DNA of 64,000 nucleotides from assembly GCF_000003815.2 (NCBI RefSeq), contig NW_023365781.1, positions 56,465 through 120,464 on the forward strand. The letters are read 5' to 3'. The position numbers were made by a program, and so were the translations under genes. Source of the stretch: Branchiostoma floridae. Lineage: Eukaryota; Chordata; Leptocardii; Amphioxiformes; Branchiostomatidae. This document shows, piece by piece, positions 35,414 through 48,959 of the stretch (within the stretch, counting starts at the first letter, position 1; every line of letters begins with the position of its first letter). The notes below the pieces were generated by a model. That model saw only the letters and a list, made by a program, of their open reading frames with translations. It had not been told where the DNA came from and searched no databases.

Positions 35414-38400
35414 CTACAGTGTCATTTCGGACAGCATTCGTACACAGTCACTTGCAGAAGGCCTGGACTTTGGGTCCAGCTTCCAACAGCTTTTCATCAG
35501 GCTCACCCACCCTTTACAGGGAGACATAGTATTTGGAACTTGCAACTGTACAGGAGGAGAAACAAACTCCTGTGGTTTAATAACCACCTTGTGCAAATAA
35601 TCTTTGTCTTCTGTCACACGCAAACCATACCACATCTCTAGCAGACAGAACCCCAGGCTGTAGATGTCTGCACTGGTGCCATATGGACCGGATGCAGAGA
35701 ACATCTCTGGTGCTGCATATAATACCGTTCCCGGCACTGCTCCTATCAGCCTCTTCGGGGGCTTTGCTCGGCCCACCTCTGTAATCTTCAGTACACCGTC
35801 TTCTGTGACCTGCATTTATCACACAATATCATTGTTACTTAGCATTCTTGCCATTTTGTCGCAGATGGTGGTGGAAAGGGCATGTATACATTACACATGG
35901 CTGTTTGGAAGCTTACAAATTCAAAATTGGGCGGCAATGGAACCTGATTAAAAAAATATGAAATTATATTCTTTCCAGACTTAGTCTCGTTCTCATTGAG
36001 ATTTGCAAAATACAGAGAAATTTTCGTAAAAGAAAAGTTAGGTGTGCTGGAAAAATAGGCTGGTTTATTACAGTTATTTTGCACATTTCGCTGAGAACGA
36101 GCCTTAAAATGGTGTTATGTTATAAAAAAAACGTTTTGTTATATAGAACAAGACTATGAGATTCCGGTACCAGCAAATCAATATTTTCTGCCTTGCCATA
36201 CAAACAGTTTTCTTATGTTTGAGAAATTTCAGTTAAACAACGGCAGGTTCCCACCATTATGTTATCCAGCTTTATGTCTCCATGCATGAATCCCTTTACG
36301 TGCATTGCCTTCAATCCATTGCACAGTTGCGAGGCCAAGTCCCTGACGGTGTTGAAGCCTGCTGTCATCTTAGCCTCATCATCTGGCCACCAAGCAGGAG
36401 TTCGCTCTTTGTGAGCACGTAGCCTGGGTTTGAGAAAATGTACACTGAATAGTTTGCTTTTGAGTAGTTCTCTACTGTTAAAATGTTTTTTTTTTCATAT
36501 CTGCCGATTTTTACGGTTAACCTTTACCTGTTTTACAGATTCTACTGACTGCACAATAGTCCAATGTCGAGTTTTTATATATACAGCTAGCTATAGGTGG
36601 AGAGGGGTGAGACATACCATGATTCAAGTAGATAAGGACCATACTCCATGACGAGACCAAAGCGAAGACCGTCTGTTTCAGAATGAGCTGTTGACGCCAG
36701 TCCATAGTAGCCAACAATGTGTGGACTCTCAAAATACCTGTCAGGAAGGTATAGATGATAGCTGAATGTCAGAATACATTTAGACTACTAAACCTAATTG
36801 TAGACTAGATACGTTTAAGTATTGTCGCACACCTAAAGCATACGAAAGGTAAAGCAGTAATGCTCAACATATGCTGGGGCGAAGTATGATGTTTTTCAAG
36901 TAGATGGAACTATCACCATGTAGCTTTGCTACGGCTTCAAAATTTACTTCAATAACCCGGCACTACTGATAGACACTGTTCAGGTACAATGTAGCCTTGT
37001 TAACAAATTGACTACAATAACAGGCAATATTAGCGGGTGTTTATTCGGAATATACCAAAAAGAACTTTGAAAGTGCAAACGCCTGCTGAAATTCTATTAT
37101 AAAAAACACTAGAATTACAATTTGCGTGCCGTTGTGTACATCTCTGTCTAAACTACCTGCATACCGAATATGATGGAAATTCGTCGTTCTTTTGTTTAGT
37201 TATCCTCTATATGTTCTTTACAAAAACGCCCCTGCAGTTCCGGAGCAAGCTGCTAGGGGACCAAACCCACAACATTCCCTTTCATCTTTTCATCTGCTAC
37301 AAAAATCACGACCAAAATTATGCCAAAGTGCTATTACTTTTTCTAACTAACACAGGAAGAGTTGGGACCCAAATTTTCAGTAGAAATCCATCAGCCTTGT
37401 TCACAGAATGATCCCGTCCCCAGCTTCCTGCAACGGGTCGTAGGTGCCAGATAATCCATGTTACGTACATTTTAACTCAACATACAACAGTTTATTTGGC
37501 ATCTCCCAACTGTTCCTGTGTTGGTTAGATAAAGTTATAGCATTTTTGCATAATGTAGTTTACCAACATAGATGACCTTTCATGCTAAGAAGACCACAGC
37601 ATATCTAGGACAAAGATACAAAAACCGGTTTCCGTTGCAGTTCCAAGGTCAAACACCAGGGAGCCCCAAATCGACCTTAACCTTCGTCTTCCCAACCCCC
37701 CCTAGTCACATACGTAGTATCATTACAATCCACTTAGAGGTTCTAAAGTATTTCTGACAAAATTTCCCGAAAAAAACACACACACAAAAAAAAAACAATA
37801 CTTCCATTTTTCGTGGAGGTATTGAAGGCCGTATTCACTTAGGGGCAACTGGTCAAAATACCTGAGGGTCTCCTCTTCATCTTGGAACTCGGCCACGTCT
37901 GCTTCGTGGGTGAATTCTCTTATTATCAGTACTGCCACCTTCGTGATGCCATGGGTCTTGACTTGGACCTTGTAAACGGAACCAAATGATCCCGATCCCA
38001 TCTTCTGTGGGTTGGAGGCCAAGAGCTCGTCCAGGTCGTACTGTATGTCTCTTAGATGTTTGAGATTGAAGAGAGCAAGGTTTCCGCGAAGCGCGTTGCA
38101 CTGGTCGAATTGCGGACTGTACAGACTGAGCAGGACGTCTTGGCTTCTAGCATCTCCCTCGAGAGACTCAATCATTTGGATGTCAGCTTTTGCTACCTTG
38201 GGAATAGCATTCTTCAGTTTACTCAGATATTCTCTGGGCCTCTGAAAGCGCTCATTCACAAATGCTTCCAACTGGTCGGTTTCCCTAATGTGTTTGACCA
38301 CCTTGTCAGTGACATCTTTGATGTACGCCTCTTTGTCTTCATTGTAGGTTTTCATGAACGTTTTGTCGCTGGCCAATTTCTTTATGGTCTTATTTAAAGC

Positions 38401-41400
38401 AATCATTCCAATGCTTGGGCCACTGACAAAGGCAGAGAGAACATCAACAGCAATACCAAAAATAGATGTCTTCGACGCCTTTACATCTTTGTCTCCGATG
38501 CTACTTTCTGTGTCCCATAATGATGCAGTCGGCAACAACGTAAGGTCGTCACCCAAGGCTTCCTCGAACTCATGTTCACGTGTCTCTTTGAGCAGAGTGA
38601 ACTTATCTTTAAACATCTGAATGAGACTAGCTTCAATCGTCTGAAAGTACTGTTCATTAAGCAAAAGTCCCCTTGCGTGCCTTAGTACAAGCTTAGCTGT
38701 CTTTTCTCGGACAAGATCGCACTCTGCAATGGAGGTGATGTTCGGAGCTTCATTTAGTGCATTGTGCGCAATGGTCGTCTTTGTCTCAGCAACCTCCAAG
38801 TGGCTCCTTAAATGCTGCACTGCATCGCTTGTTTTCACGTCAAGCTCCTCATTCAGAACTTTCATAACTTTGTCAGTGAGATGTTGCAACTTCGTCAGCC
38901 GTTCAGACACCACGCGAGCTTTTGCTTTTCGTTCCTCCTGGCCTCTCATTACATTGTTTAATATGGCTCGGACGATTTTGCCGGATTGATCGATGAGCGC
39001 CCAAATCAAACTGAAAAACAAACACATAAAGAAATTTTTCAGCAATAATCTTCACCACCTACAATCCATTGTATCGTGGCATAAATACACTGATGAGGTA
39101 CTAAAGACACCGACCTGTGTTGGACCATGAGCTTGTGCTTGAGACTCCGCAGAAGAAGCGACTCAATCCCACCCAATAGCTTGTCTAGACCATCAGCCAT
39201 GTATCCAGCAGATTCCTTGGCCTGAAAGGACGGTACTCAAATATGAACACCAATGACCGCATAATTTGAAATGCCAGTGTCCTTGCAAATTTGGTTCATA
39301 GCAAATTATACCTATTAGTAAAATGTTACGTCTTTCTAGCACAATGTCTACTTTCTTATATGCAATTTTATTCATACCTTGGCTGAAAACCAAAGCAATT
39401 GTGTCTCATCTAGTCGTGGAAATTGGTGTTTCAGTCTACGCAAGGTGTGTCGTTTGACTTCCTCTTTCTCGTAGTCTGGCACTTGATCCCACTTGTTGCA
39501 CACAAATAGCACGTTGTCACAGTCCTCTGGTCCTGATCTATTTAATGCCCTTAACAGTTCTGCGACCTAAAACAAAGGATATATATACCTGTCTTTTATC
39601 AATAAATATGAAAGGAAGTACGATGTTAACACCTCAAAATCGTACACTTTTTTTCTAAGGAACATTCCACCCCAGAAGAGGGTATCATAATTCCTCAGAT
39701 AATAAATTGTTATGATTGAATCCAGTTTGTTTTATCAAATTTAATATACATTGAAACCTGAACGCAGGACAAACACTGTATACATAGATATCCTTAGAGG
39801 ACCATTTCAATTGTGCAATGGTGGGAGAGGACGTGGCCGATATAATAGAACTGTTTGGTACTGTAAAATTATAATACTATGATGTTTTAGGATTACTTTT
39901 TTGGGTAGACTAAATATGTGGACAGAGACGTCATCATTACTATCAGCCAATGCGTTTCAACTATCATTTGTGGGTCTGTATCCGAAAATTGTCTTTACAT
40001 GTACACTTGCTGTGTACCTTCCTCAATGTCACTCGGCTGCTTTCGTTAAACTTACCCTGTCTACCTCGGTTTGTAGTTGACACCGCCATAAATTCTATAA
40101 CGGAGCATCATACGACGTCGACTTCTCTCTTACCCAAGTGCTGAAAGCCAGGGCGCAGAATTGTATTCGAATATTCCATGACTGATGACTAAACGTCGAG
40201 GAAAAGCCCATAGAATAACCCAGATCATTGCGTTGCGCCCTCCTGATGAAATGTCACGAAACAAAGGACAGACCTGGGCTTTACAATTGAATAGAATAAA
40301 ATTGAACCGAATAAAATGATTATCCCCCTTTGATTGATTGGTTAATTGATTGGTTAATTGATTGGTTGATTGATTGAATGAGGTTGGAGAACGCTTGCCT
40401 ACTCACGTTCCATTGCTGCAGGCCACCTGCGTTGGCAATATTGATGACATAGATGAGGGCATATACTTCAGGAATGTACTTGCTGACTTGTTCGTCCACC
40501 AACAAACTTTCTCCCAGACCAGGGCTGTCCACAATACAAATGCCGCCCTTATGCACAAAGAAAATGTGAAGTTAGATTACATGTTCCGATCGCAATTAAT
40601 GTGTATTATTGTAAGTATTGCTAGGGATTTGCCTTTTTTGAAACATTGGTTTATTGATTATTTGATTATCAAGTAAATATTTAGTACATAGAATGAATGT
40701 TGAGTGGTGATATTTTTATCATGATTCAGTCAAAACAAGGAATACAACTTGATTTTATGTTCACCTCTAGCATAGTCAACGGCCAGTAGATTTCCACCTT
40801 ACTGCAACGTGAGAGTTTGTTGCCTCTCATGTGTATGTATCGGGAAATTGTCTTCAGGTCCTCTTCTGCTGGTCCATCTAGGTACATATTGAGGACCTTC
40901 AAACCAGTGACGGGGTCCGGCTCATTTAGGTGGAATACTGCTTTCTTCCTGGTACCGTACTTGATCTCACAGATAGCTGATGTCGTAGCTAGCAACGATG
41001 TTGGAAGGATGTTTTCCCCAAGTATGGCATTCAAAAGGGTGCTTTTCCCAGAGGAAGTTTCTCCTAGAACATACCCATTTATCATCTGATTAGAACAACA
41101 GGACACATCCATAAGGAGGTAAATTTTGTGTTGAATTATTTCTTTATGTCTCTGTAGATTTGCATATTTAATGTATTTTGTTGGTCATATGACCCTATAG
41201 TACCGAATGATCGTTAGCGTGACGTAAATGGATTGGAGGGGTCCTATATATGTGGTGTCTTGCACCCCTTTCCACTACACAGTTAAAGGATATACCTGCA
41301 ACAAGTATTGGGTAGTCGTCTTTGGCAAGTTGGTCTCGACATCTTTTCAGAATGTCACCAACGTCTCCAGATAAGATGCGCATTTGTTGACGGACATCAG

Positions 41401-44400
41401 GTTCTAATGTGGTCATTAGTAATTCTGTTGCAGAATCACACAGTTGGAGGAGTTCCTGTCGGGTTTCTTTGTCACGTTTTAACATGGCTCTCATCTTTGT
41501 GGCAGCCTAAAAGTGAAGGAACAAAACAAAAACTACAGTCAAACCTGTATTAGCGGTCACCTTTGCATAGCAGCCAACTGGCCATAGTGGCCACTTTTTG
41601 TCGGTCCCTAGGATTCGTAATGATTAAGAAATAGGCTTAGCGGCCACCTGTCCAACGCGGCAACGGCCATACGATTTCCGGTCCTGTTGATACAGAAACA
41701 CTGCCTATTGCAACCATACTGCAGCCTTATGTCACCCTGCACCGAGTTTGAAATTGTAGTTTGCGAGGATTTGGAGTTCCTGACAGGGTCATTTTGGCGG
41801 AAGCATTAAAGTGCAAGTCTTTATCGGTGAATTGACCGATCGAGACAATGTTACTTGGTGAGAAAGATTTGTGGGAACTGAAATCATGTGTAGCTTGCTC
41901 ATGGTCAATTGATCAACATTTTCTCTATAGTGACCACTTGTCTATAGTGGCCATATTTCTCCAGTCCCTTGAGTGGCCGCTATAGATAGGTTTGACTGTA
42001 CATGTAGGTGGAATAGCCATCTAACGTGCATGATCAGAAACTGCCGTATGTTGTTTCTTGTTTATAGCTTTATTTCGAAATGCAAATGAAATCGAAATGT
42101 ACTGAATTTTTTTATATTGGAACAGCAGCCTCAAATTTGGAATGTTTCTTCGTAATGCTTCCTTATAACGTCGAGGGTAGCCATTTAGCTCAATAAATAG
42201 CGATATACATATCTACGTTTCCACTTAGGACGTATTTACCTTATAAATCGGACTGCAGATATTTTAGTAACAGATAATGTGAACTGACCAAATGCTGCAT
42301 TACACCCCTATCTCTACATGTTTTTTTTTTCACTGTGCTACCAGAAGAACGTAATAAAAGTACTGCATCAAGCGTTCACTGAATGTTAAACATAATTCAA
42401 AAGTACTATTAGTCAGTACTTACTGATTCGGGGCGCAGTTCAGATTTAGTTGCAATCGCCAGACTTTGCAGCTTCATGACTCCTTGTGGTTTGTCTGAAA
42501 ATACCAAGATACCGTTAGTAATTTATCTTTTAACGAATTATTGGAGGTTAATCTTAAACGTATTTCCTGTGATTTCATTTTGCTTTGATTAGAAGTGAAG
42601 ATCAGAAGAACGGATGAAGATCATGATAAGGTTCACCTCCTTTTCTCTAAGTATGAACTTGTGAACTGCACATCATGAATAATTAATTTATTGTAAATGC
42701 ATACCCAAAGGGCTGATTGCAAATACATGTAACGTAAAAATATAAGAATGATGGATGCGATGTAATCAAGTTAACTTCTTTTGAGAGTATGGAAGCCGAT
42801 TTTATCCACTTCTTCTATAATATGTAGGTTCCTTGATTTTTTTATCTAATAGAATTGTGTGCCAAATCAAGACAGAGTTATGATCAGGAACAAATAAAGC
42901 TCAAACCCACCTCTGAGATGAAAATAATCCTTCCACTGCCTGTACTGCTCCTCCAGTATGATGACTCCTATCATCAAGTCCTGACCGGCAACATCTCGCA
43001 TCCCATCCGTAATGAGGTATTTTGAAAGGTCACTACTCAGCTGTCCAGACCTGTAGTCTGTCCAAAACCTTTCCAAGCTTTCGTCGTTGTCTGGAACCAA
43101 GTGGATGACTGCGCAGCCTGATTTCACCTCCAGAAGGTCGATCCCGTATTCATCTATTTCCAATAATACTTTTCTTGTCCGCCTTTCAATCTCTTCTCTG
43201 GGCAGAATATTTTCTGCTGCTCTCAGTAAGTCAATCGTTACCAACCCCTTCTTGTGTAGGAACTCGAGGACACGAATCTTTTCCTCCTTTAGTTTCTTCT
43301 CTACCACTTCTTCATCGTTATGCTCAGTGACATGCCGGCGCTTTCTGCCGATGCCTGTTTCTTCATCTGAGCTCAAGGAGCCTGAATCACTTGGTGGCGT
43401 TCCAGTTGGTCGTACGTAAAGAAGGGCTTGCATAGCTGCAATGCAAAGAATGCATTTTTAAAAAATCGTGTCCATACGTTACATACTAAATGTGGCAAAA
43501 ATGCAGATTTTCCACTGTATGTAATTCTCTACACATAAATGATAAGTCGTGCTATCATATTCCTAAAGTATATGCAGAAAGTACGAGCAAACATTGGTAA
43601 AATAAACTCAATAGACGTACGTGGTGGAGTTAGCCGCTGTATGATTTCAGCAGCAACGTCCGACATTTCCTCCTCGACACTGTCTCTTTGTACACGTCTG
43701 GCGCTCAGCTGCTTCAAGGTGGGGGAGTATTTCCCAACTGATTCACTGAACGTCTTAAAGTTATCCTGGTTTTCATCTACCCATATAGGAAATATACGCT
43801 TCCTGCTTTGTAGACAAGTTTCAAACTCCAGTTTTGGCCAGTAGTGTTTATTTAGTAATGACGTGCTGACGACAATGACGACAAGTTGCAGATTTTCACT
43901 CCCAAGGGTCGACATTATTCTGTTACGAATAACTTCACCAGGCTTAATCGAAATGTCATCGAAAAATATGTCGTCTTTGTCCAAACCCTGTTCCTGGAGA
44001 GTACGGACCAGTGGTCGGACAATAGAGTCTTTGTCTTCTCCTGCGTGGATGATAAAAATCCTTGGTTCTGCAATGAAAGGAACGTAGATATAGTGTTATA
44101 CAATTCTGAAACCTGTAGACTGCTAAGTGGTTGTATTCAAAGATCGACACATGCGTACTGTCGACTTTATGGCAGTGAAACATAGACTGTTTACTCACTC
44201 ATAGAACTACCTACCAGTCCAAAATCATGCCAATAGCATGTCCAGAGATTTACGAGATGTCAAAAGTTAACTCGTTCCGCGTCAGTACCTAAGAAAGTTG
44301 CTAGGGGGCCCCAAATCTAATCATTCCGAAGTTTTAGCAAGACCTACCTCATACCAAATATCAAGACAATTCACTCATAAATTTTCAAATTCACTGACAT

Positions 44401-44801
44401 ACACTGACAAACACACACACACACACATACACACACAGAGAGAATTCGAACTTGCATGTCAAGTGGGATTTGATGAATGATACAAAAAAATGAAGCTTTA
44501 ATTTACCTTTCGTCTCCGTGTCTCCGCTCGGCCCTTCATCACTCAAGAGTCGTGAAAGATGTGGATAACGTTGTTGTAGAGCCTCACGAAACACCGAGAA
44601 CGCATTCGGTCCTCTTGTAGGTAATATATCCAACAGGGCCTTCACTTGGCTTACACGCGTTGGCTGTCTCTCAATCTCATCCAAGTGATCCCAATTCAAC
44701 ACTCCTTTGCCCATTAGATACCTACGAACGTCTCTAAATCGTAGGTCACTTGCTATCTCAAAGCCTTTGGAACTAAGGATGTCTCTGTGTCGTTGCTCCA
44801 T
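35414..44801 (-). CDS. CARD-TIR-GTPase-pseudokinase protein, 13 exons, 1372 aa
   Basis: A probable intracellular innate-immune or cell-death signalling protein. Exons (5' to 3' on minus): 44801-44507, 44067-43621, 43435-42911, 42494-42424, 41506-41296, 41063-40765, 40547-40407, 39566-39378, 39221-39115, 39010-37862, 36737-36618, 36423-36255, 35809-35414. All junction phases agree. The start is fixed by an in-frame TAA six bases upstream. Residues 1-95: CARD (LLDILPTRGPNAF). 99-247: TIR (IFIIHAGEDKDS; KPGEVI BB-loop; WPKLE with Glu179). 248-420: unassigned, with ERFWTDYRSGQLSSDL. 510-730: dynamin-like GTPase with GETSSGKST (517-525), DSPG (623-626), NKWD (687-690). 730-1090: helical. 1099-1372: DSTYK-like kinase with GSGSFGSV, HGDIKLDN and APE, but VAVL (Leu1123) and EVG (Glu1252) replace VAIK and DFG. 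Confidence 0.88.
37225..37480. repeat. Dispersed repeat in kinase-gene intron
   Basis: The gctgctaggggaccaaaccc motif and the following phrases resemble gttgctagggggccccaaat at 44296 and agctgccagggagcccataa at 57349. A moderately repeated element with the consensus 'ctgccagggggccc', often ending near a CA run. Confidence 0.5.
39585..40400 (-). other. Intron between GTPase exons 7 and 8
   Basis: Lies between the G3 (DSPG) and G4 (NKWD) exons. It contains a ttgattgattggttaattga microsatellite at about 40327-40380 just downstream of exon 7. No exon seen. Confidence 0.7.
41534..42000. mobile_element. TA-flanked MITE (Tc1/mariner-type signature)
   Basis: Ends cagtcaaacctgtatta and tagataggtttgactg are inverted and are bounded by ta at 41534-41535 and 41999-42000. 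The interior has repeated gtggccac motifs and no coding frame. It is in intron 4 of the CARD-TIR gene. Diverged relatives occur at 12875-13085, 21478-21680 and 53150-53400. Confidence 0.8.
44285..44450. repeat. Dispersed repeat with CA tail in CARD-TIR intron 1
   Basis: gttgctagggggccccaaat, then taccaaatatcaagacaatt, leading into acacacacacacacac. The same order of motifs with a CA tail is seen at 57295-57465. Confidence 0.65.
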
Positions 44802-45055
44802 GAGTTATGACGTGAGATCACAAAACTCACAAAAAAGTCTGTCAACCGTGCACGTTCATCGATGATTTCTAGCACATGTTCTCTATGATAGACCGACAGG
44901 TTTTGTCGATCGCTCTATAGTTCCCGTGCTCTCACATCGTGTGCAAGTTTAGAGTTCACTTTTGACATTATAGACATGGATTCTGGCAAATTATTTTACA
45001 CTGCAACCCCTATGTTCGTCCTTCCAATGGCAATATTGTTGGCATTTCAACATTT

Positions 45056-45076
45056 CGTATATATATATATATATAT
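45056..45076. repeat. (TA)n microsatellite
   Basis: About ten consecutive ta dinucleotides some 260 bp upstream of the CARD-TIR start codon. Confidence 0.9.
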
Positions 45077-45999
45077 CCCCAGTTTCACTCAAACCTGGGA
45101 GTACAAAAGCAGCAATTAGACATATCACCTACTAATCACAATGACAAGGCAAAGGAAATCAAGAATGTTGACATTCATGGGTTTAATTACTATTCTAAAA
45201 CTTTAAGACATGACTGTTATGCATCCATATTGCTATAAAGTTGATACATGTAAACCAGCAGAAAATAACTTACTTCCGCATTTCACCATGGTGTTATACA
45301 CTTAAATTGACATTGACGCCGTCGTTGGTGAGAAAACAGTCGCATGTAATCACACATTATCAGCATAAGATTGACAGAATGAGGAATATCTACACCTACC
45401 TTCTCTTCCTGACAGAAAAACTAGTCCGAAACAAAGTTGAGAAAACATGGACGTCCCGACCCGACGCTATCTTTCAATACAGGTTTAGGGTTCAACCCCT
45501 GAACAATGAACTTTGTTGACTATATCCCATAGTTCCGCGCGCGGGGTTAATCAAAGGTCTTGCCAACACTTGTTTTCCTTTACTGAATACTGTTACTAGT
45601 AGTAGTAGATCTACATCTAACATCAACCACCATCTTACTACATATTTCAAAAATGTTCACATTCAGCCAATCCAGTGTGCATGTAACAAAGCTGTGTGAA
45701 TGTTATAATACTAGCTATTGTATAGGAATTTTTTTTTGATTAGCCACAGTGTGACTGTTGGATAATCCATCAAGGAATGATAAAAAAGTTCACACACGTT
45801 TTCGTCTTTTCGCAACATGATAAGTTGAATCTACCCTAGCACACGGCCTTAAGCAATACTCAGAGCGTGCAAATGCGATGTAGTTGAGCCTCAGGATCGT
45901 AAATGCAAACCTGGGATTTAATTACCTATTTGCTTTGTATCGTACCGGATTGATTACCTTCGTCAAGGAGATCATATGTTTGGTTATTTAATGGTGGAG

Positions 46000-46420
46000 T
46001 GGCTTGTGTGCATAACTCGAGAAGCTGTTGGTGGATCATATTTGGTAGGTGGGTTGTAATTGGGGAAACCAAGGTCAAGTTTCATAACGGGCATTTTGGT
46101 ACTGCATTGGAACCTGTACGCAAAAAAAAAAATACATTTTTGTTTGTAAACAACGTAGCTTATTTCAAAGAAGCCGTAGGTGCATCTTCATATTTGGTAG
46201 GTGGGAAATAAAGGTGTTCTGGAAATAAAGGTCAAGTTCGATGATGGGCCTTCTAGTTCATTCCTGTGGTACTGCGTCAGGAATAATTCTGGGTTTGGGA
46301 TCTAGTGTTCTGGAAGTGATATGGTCGTGATTTTTGAGTGGTGGATAGCTGGCTTGGGCACAGAATAAAAGTGGTAACGTTACACGTTTGGTCCCCTGGC
46401 GTCTTGTTAAAACCACATCA
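46000..46420. repeat. Interspersed repeat copies
   Basis: Contains cataactcgagaagctgt, ttggtaggtgggt and aaggtcaagtt, followed by a second partial copy, matching the cluster at 3000-4080. Confidence 0.7.
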
Positions 46421-46987
46421 ATTTGGGCCTTTTTGTCAGAAACTTTGGGAGATGGTAAGTCTAGCAGATTCGAGATATTATAGACAAGTCATTGAGACAA
46501 ATGAAGGCTTTATTGATTGCACCATGAAATAAATTCTGACTATTGCTGAACATATTATACTTATAGGCAGGGAATATCTTCTGAGTATACAGTCCATTGC
46601 ACTAACAAAAGCAACATTTCAAGAAGTTGAGAAACGCCCCGACAGGGTCATATTGACTAACCTATCGTCTTTGCTGTAAGTTGCATCTTAATATTCCATG
46701 AAGGATTACATATGACCATGATATACAGAAGTATATAGTATACATACAAGTTCTATAGAGTAAATCAATGTAATATCACAGAGCTATGACACTTTTCACT
46801 CATTCATACAGGAAGCAAACGTTAAAATCACAAGTATATCAAACAAACATCAAAATTACAGTATTCAGCTACAGTCAAATAAATGGCACCCCAGCAATAC
46901 AAAAGTCATAACAACATACATACATGTCTAGCACTGTCTGTCTGATCCATGGCATTCATTTATACGTCAATCACAGAGTGTTGTTTA

Positions 46988-47216
46988 CCCTGGGTGCCAG
47001 ACTTTAATATGCCAGCAGAGAGTTTCTTAGGCTGCCAAGGGCCCCACCTAACTGGTTGTTGTTGTTGTTAGCTAGCCCTTTAGCTAGAAACTCCCTGGGG
47101 TTACAATCCTCTCCCCAGTTATCTAAATTAGAAGTCCTAGTTACTGTAGCTGCATTGGGCCACAAAAGTACTTGACTGCCTGCCCAATGGAGTCTGGTAT
47201 CCAGGGTAAGTGAAGT
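46988..47216. mobile_element. Short MITE
   Basis: Inverted ends ccctgggtgccagact and agtctggtatccaggg bound about 229 bp of non-coding sequence. Confidence 0.7.
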
Positions 47217-48959
47217 TGCGACAGGACGTCATAGGTGCATCCAATGGACACCACTCAGTCCCGATACCATCAGCTGCTTCTTGGGCACCCTACAGTACTC
47301 ATCACTTATAATTAGGCTTAACAAATCACATATAACAGTAAAACACAATATCATCAGAATCTACATCTGACGACCCACCCAACACAAATTTACCCATCTA
47401 AAGGCTCACTGTACTGTGTCTGGGGACATTCACTTCTTAAATTTATATTGTATACTTGCTATTGTCTTGCAATTTTATAGTATTATCATTCTAAGGGCAA
47501 TGATCATGAAGTGCAATTTTTCATGAGTAGGAAATGTCAATGAACGAAATCTAATCAAATTTCATAATGTGAAAGTACAGTTGCACATTAATCTCAGAAC
47601 TACATTCTAACTATAACACTACAGCTGCATCTAATAATATAGAATGTTGGGGTTTTGAATGCCTGTAACATTAGTCAAAATTGCTGTACTGGCGACACTA
47701 CCCTGATATCTGTGATGGTAATTTAAGTTAGGTAATAGTTTGTCGCACAATAATCTATCAGCAACAATACGTAATAGTACAGTACAAGTTTTTTTTTACC
47801 ATTTAGAATTTGATGAAGCTAACTAAGGATAACCAGTAGCTTTATGCACTAACAGACATGTTGCACTGTTATTGTATATGTTCAATTGTCTACAATCTAT
47901 AGCTGTTAGAGGAGGCTTACATTGACACTTCTTGTGGGAGAAAATTTATCAGGTTGTTGCAATTTTACATTAATGTCACAAGCATTACTACATGGTACAA
48001 GCACATCACCTACATGTACATGTATTTAAATGTGTTTTTTTACATTACTTTACATTATACTGTTTATTGTGAAACTGTGTCTATCAGTTAGTGATTTACA
48101 GTATAAGAAGCATGTCATAAGTACAAGATGCACCTGTCAATGCTTCCTTTGTTCTAAGGAATAAGCCGTTGAATCAAGAAATACCATAAGCAAGGTAACA
48201 GGTACTCACGCTACTGGACGTAATTTTGAAATTTCCAAATTTGCAGTTGCTTGAATAACTGTTACCTTGAGTAATCCTGGATGCCTTGCCTTTATCCACG
48301 TAACAAGAAATACCATCTCTGAGCTATATACTTACAGCAAGCATCAACATTATCATCTCAAAGGCTGTTTGCTTTTCATATTTCTTACCCAATGTTACTA
48401 CATGACTTCACTATTGGTGCTATACTAAGCTGCCAAGGTCAGAAAGTGCATCTAAAACAATACGTCTACATGTTTTTAGCTGTTTGTAATATGGTGTGCT
48501 ACAATTACATCTGGACTGTGTTTTCATTCATCTACAACTGTATAACACTGATGTTGTACCAAATTTGGCACCAGTAGATACATGTACATTGTAAACAGCC
48601 TTGTTCAACAATATTTACACTCTTCAACTGACCCTCTTTTGCCAGAAATAACTTCCTCTTGCTACAGACACATTTATCAACACTACTCCAATTCAGATTG
48701 GCACATCAACTATATATGTTAATGTTTCCCTCAAAGCGTATTTACTGTGGATTGGAGCTTTCCACTAGAATGGTGTCTGTCGTATTCTAGTTCTGGTTTG
48801 CTCCTTTGATTGCTTCTAAGCAGAATAGTCTGGTTCCTGTCACCATGGAAACGTTTGGCCCTTACATCCTGCATTATTTTGAACATTTCTCAGAAGCAGC
48901 TTGAAAGCGATCAGAGGAGCTATCCGGTCCGGATCTAGAATAGGGCACTTTCTAAGTGT

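Noticed and set aside
41063-41094. Alternative acceptor giving MINGYVLGETSS at the GTPase P-loop exon
   Set aside because: That acceptor would be out of phase with the upstream exon. The tctag acceptor at 41064 gives the in-phase ILVAGETSSGKST typical of the family.
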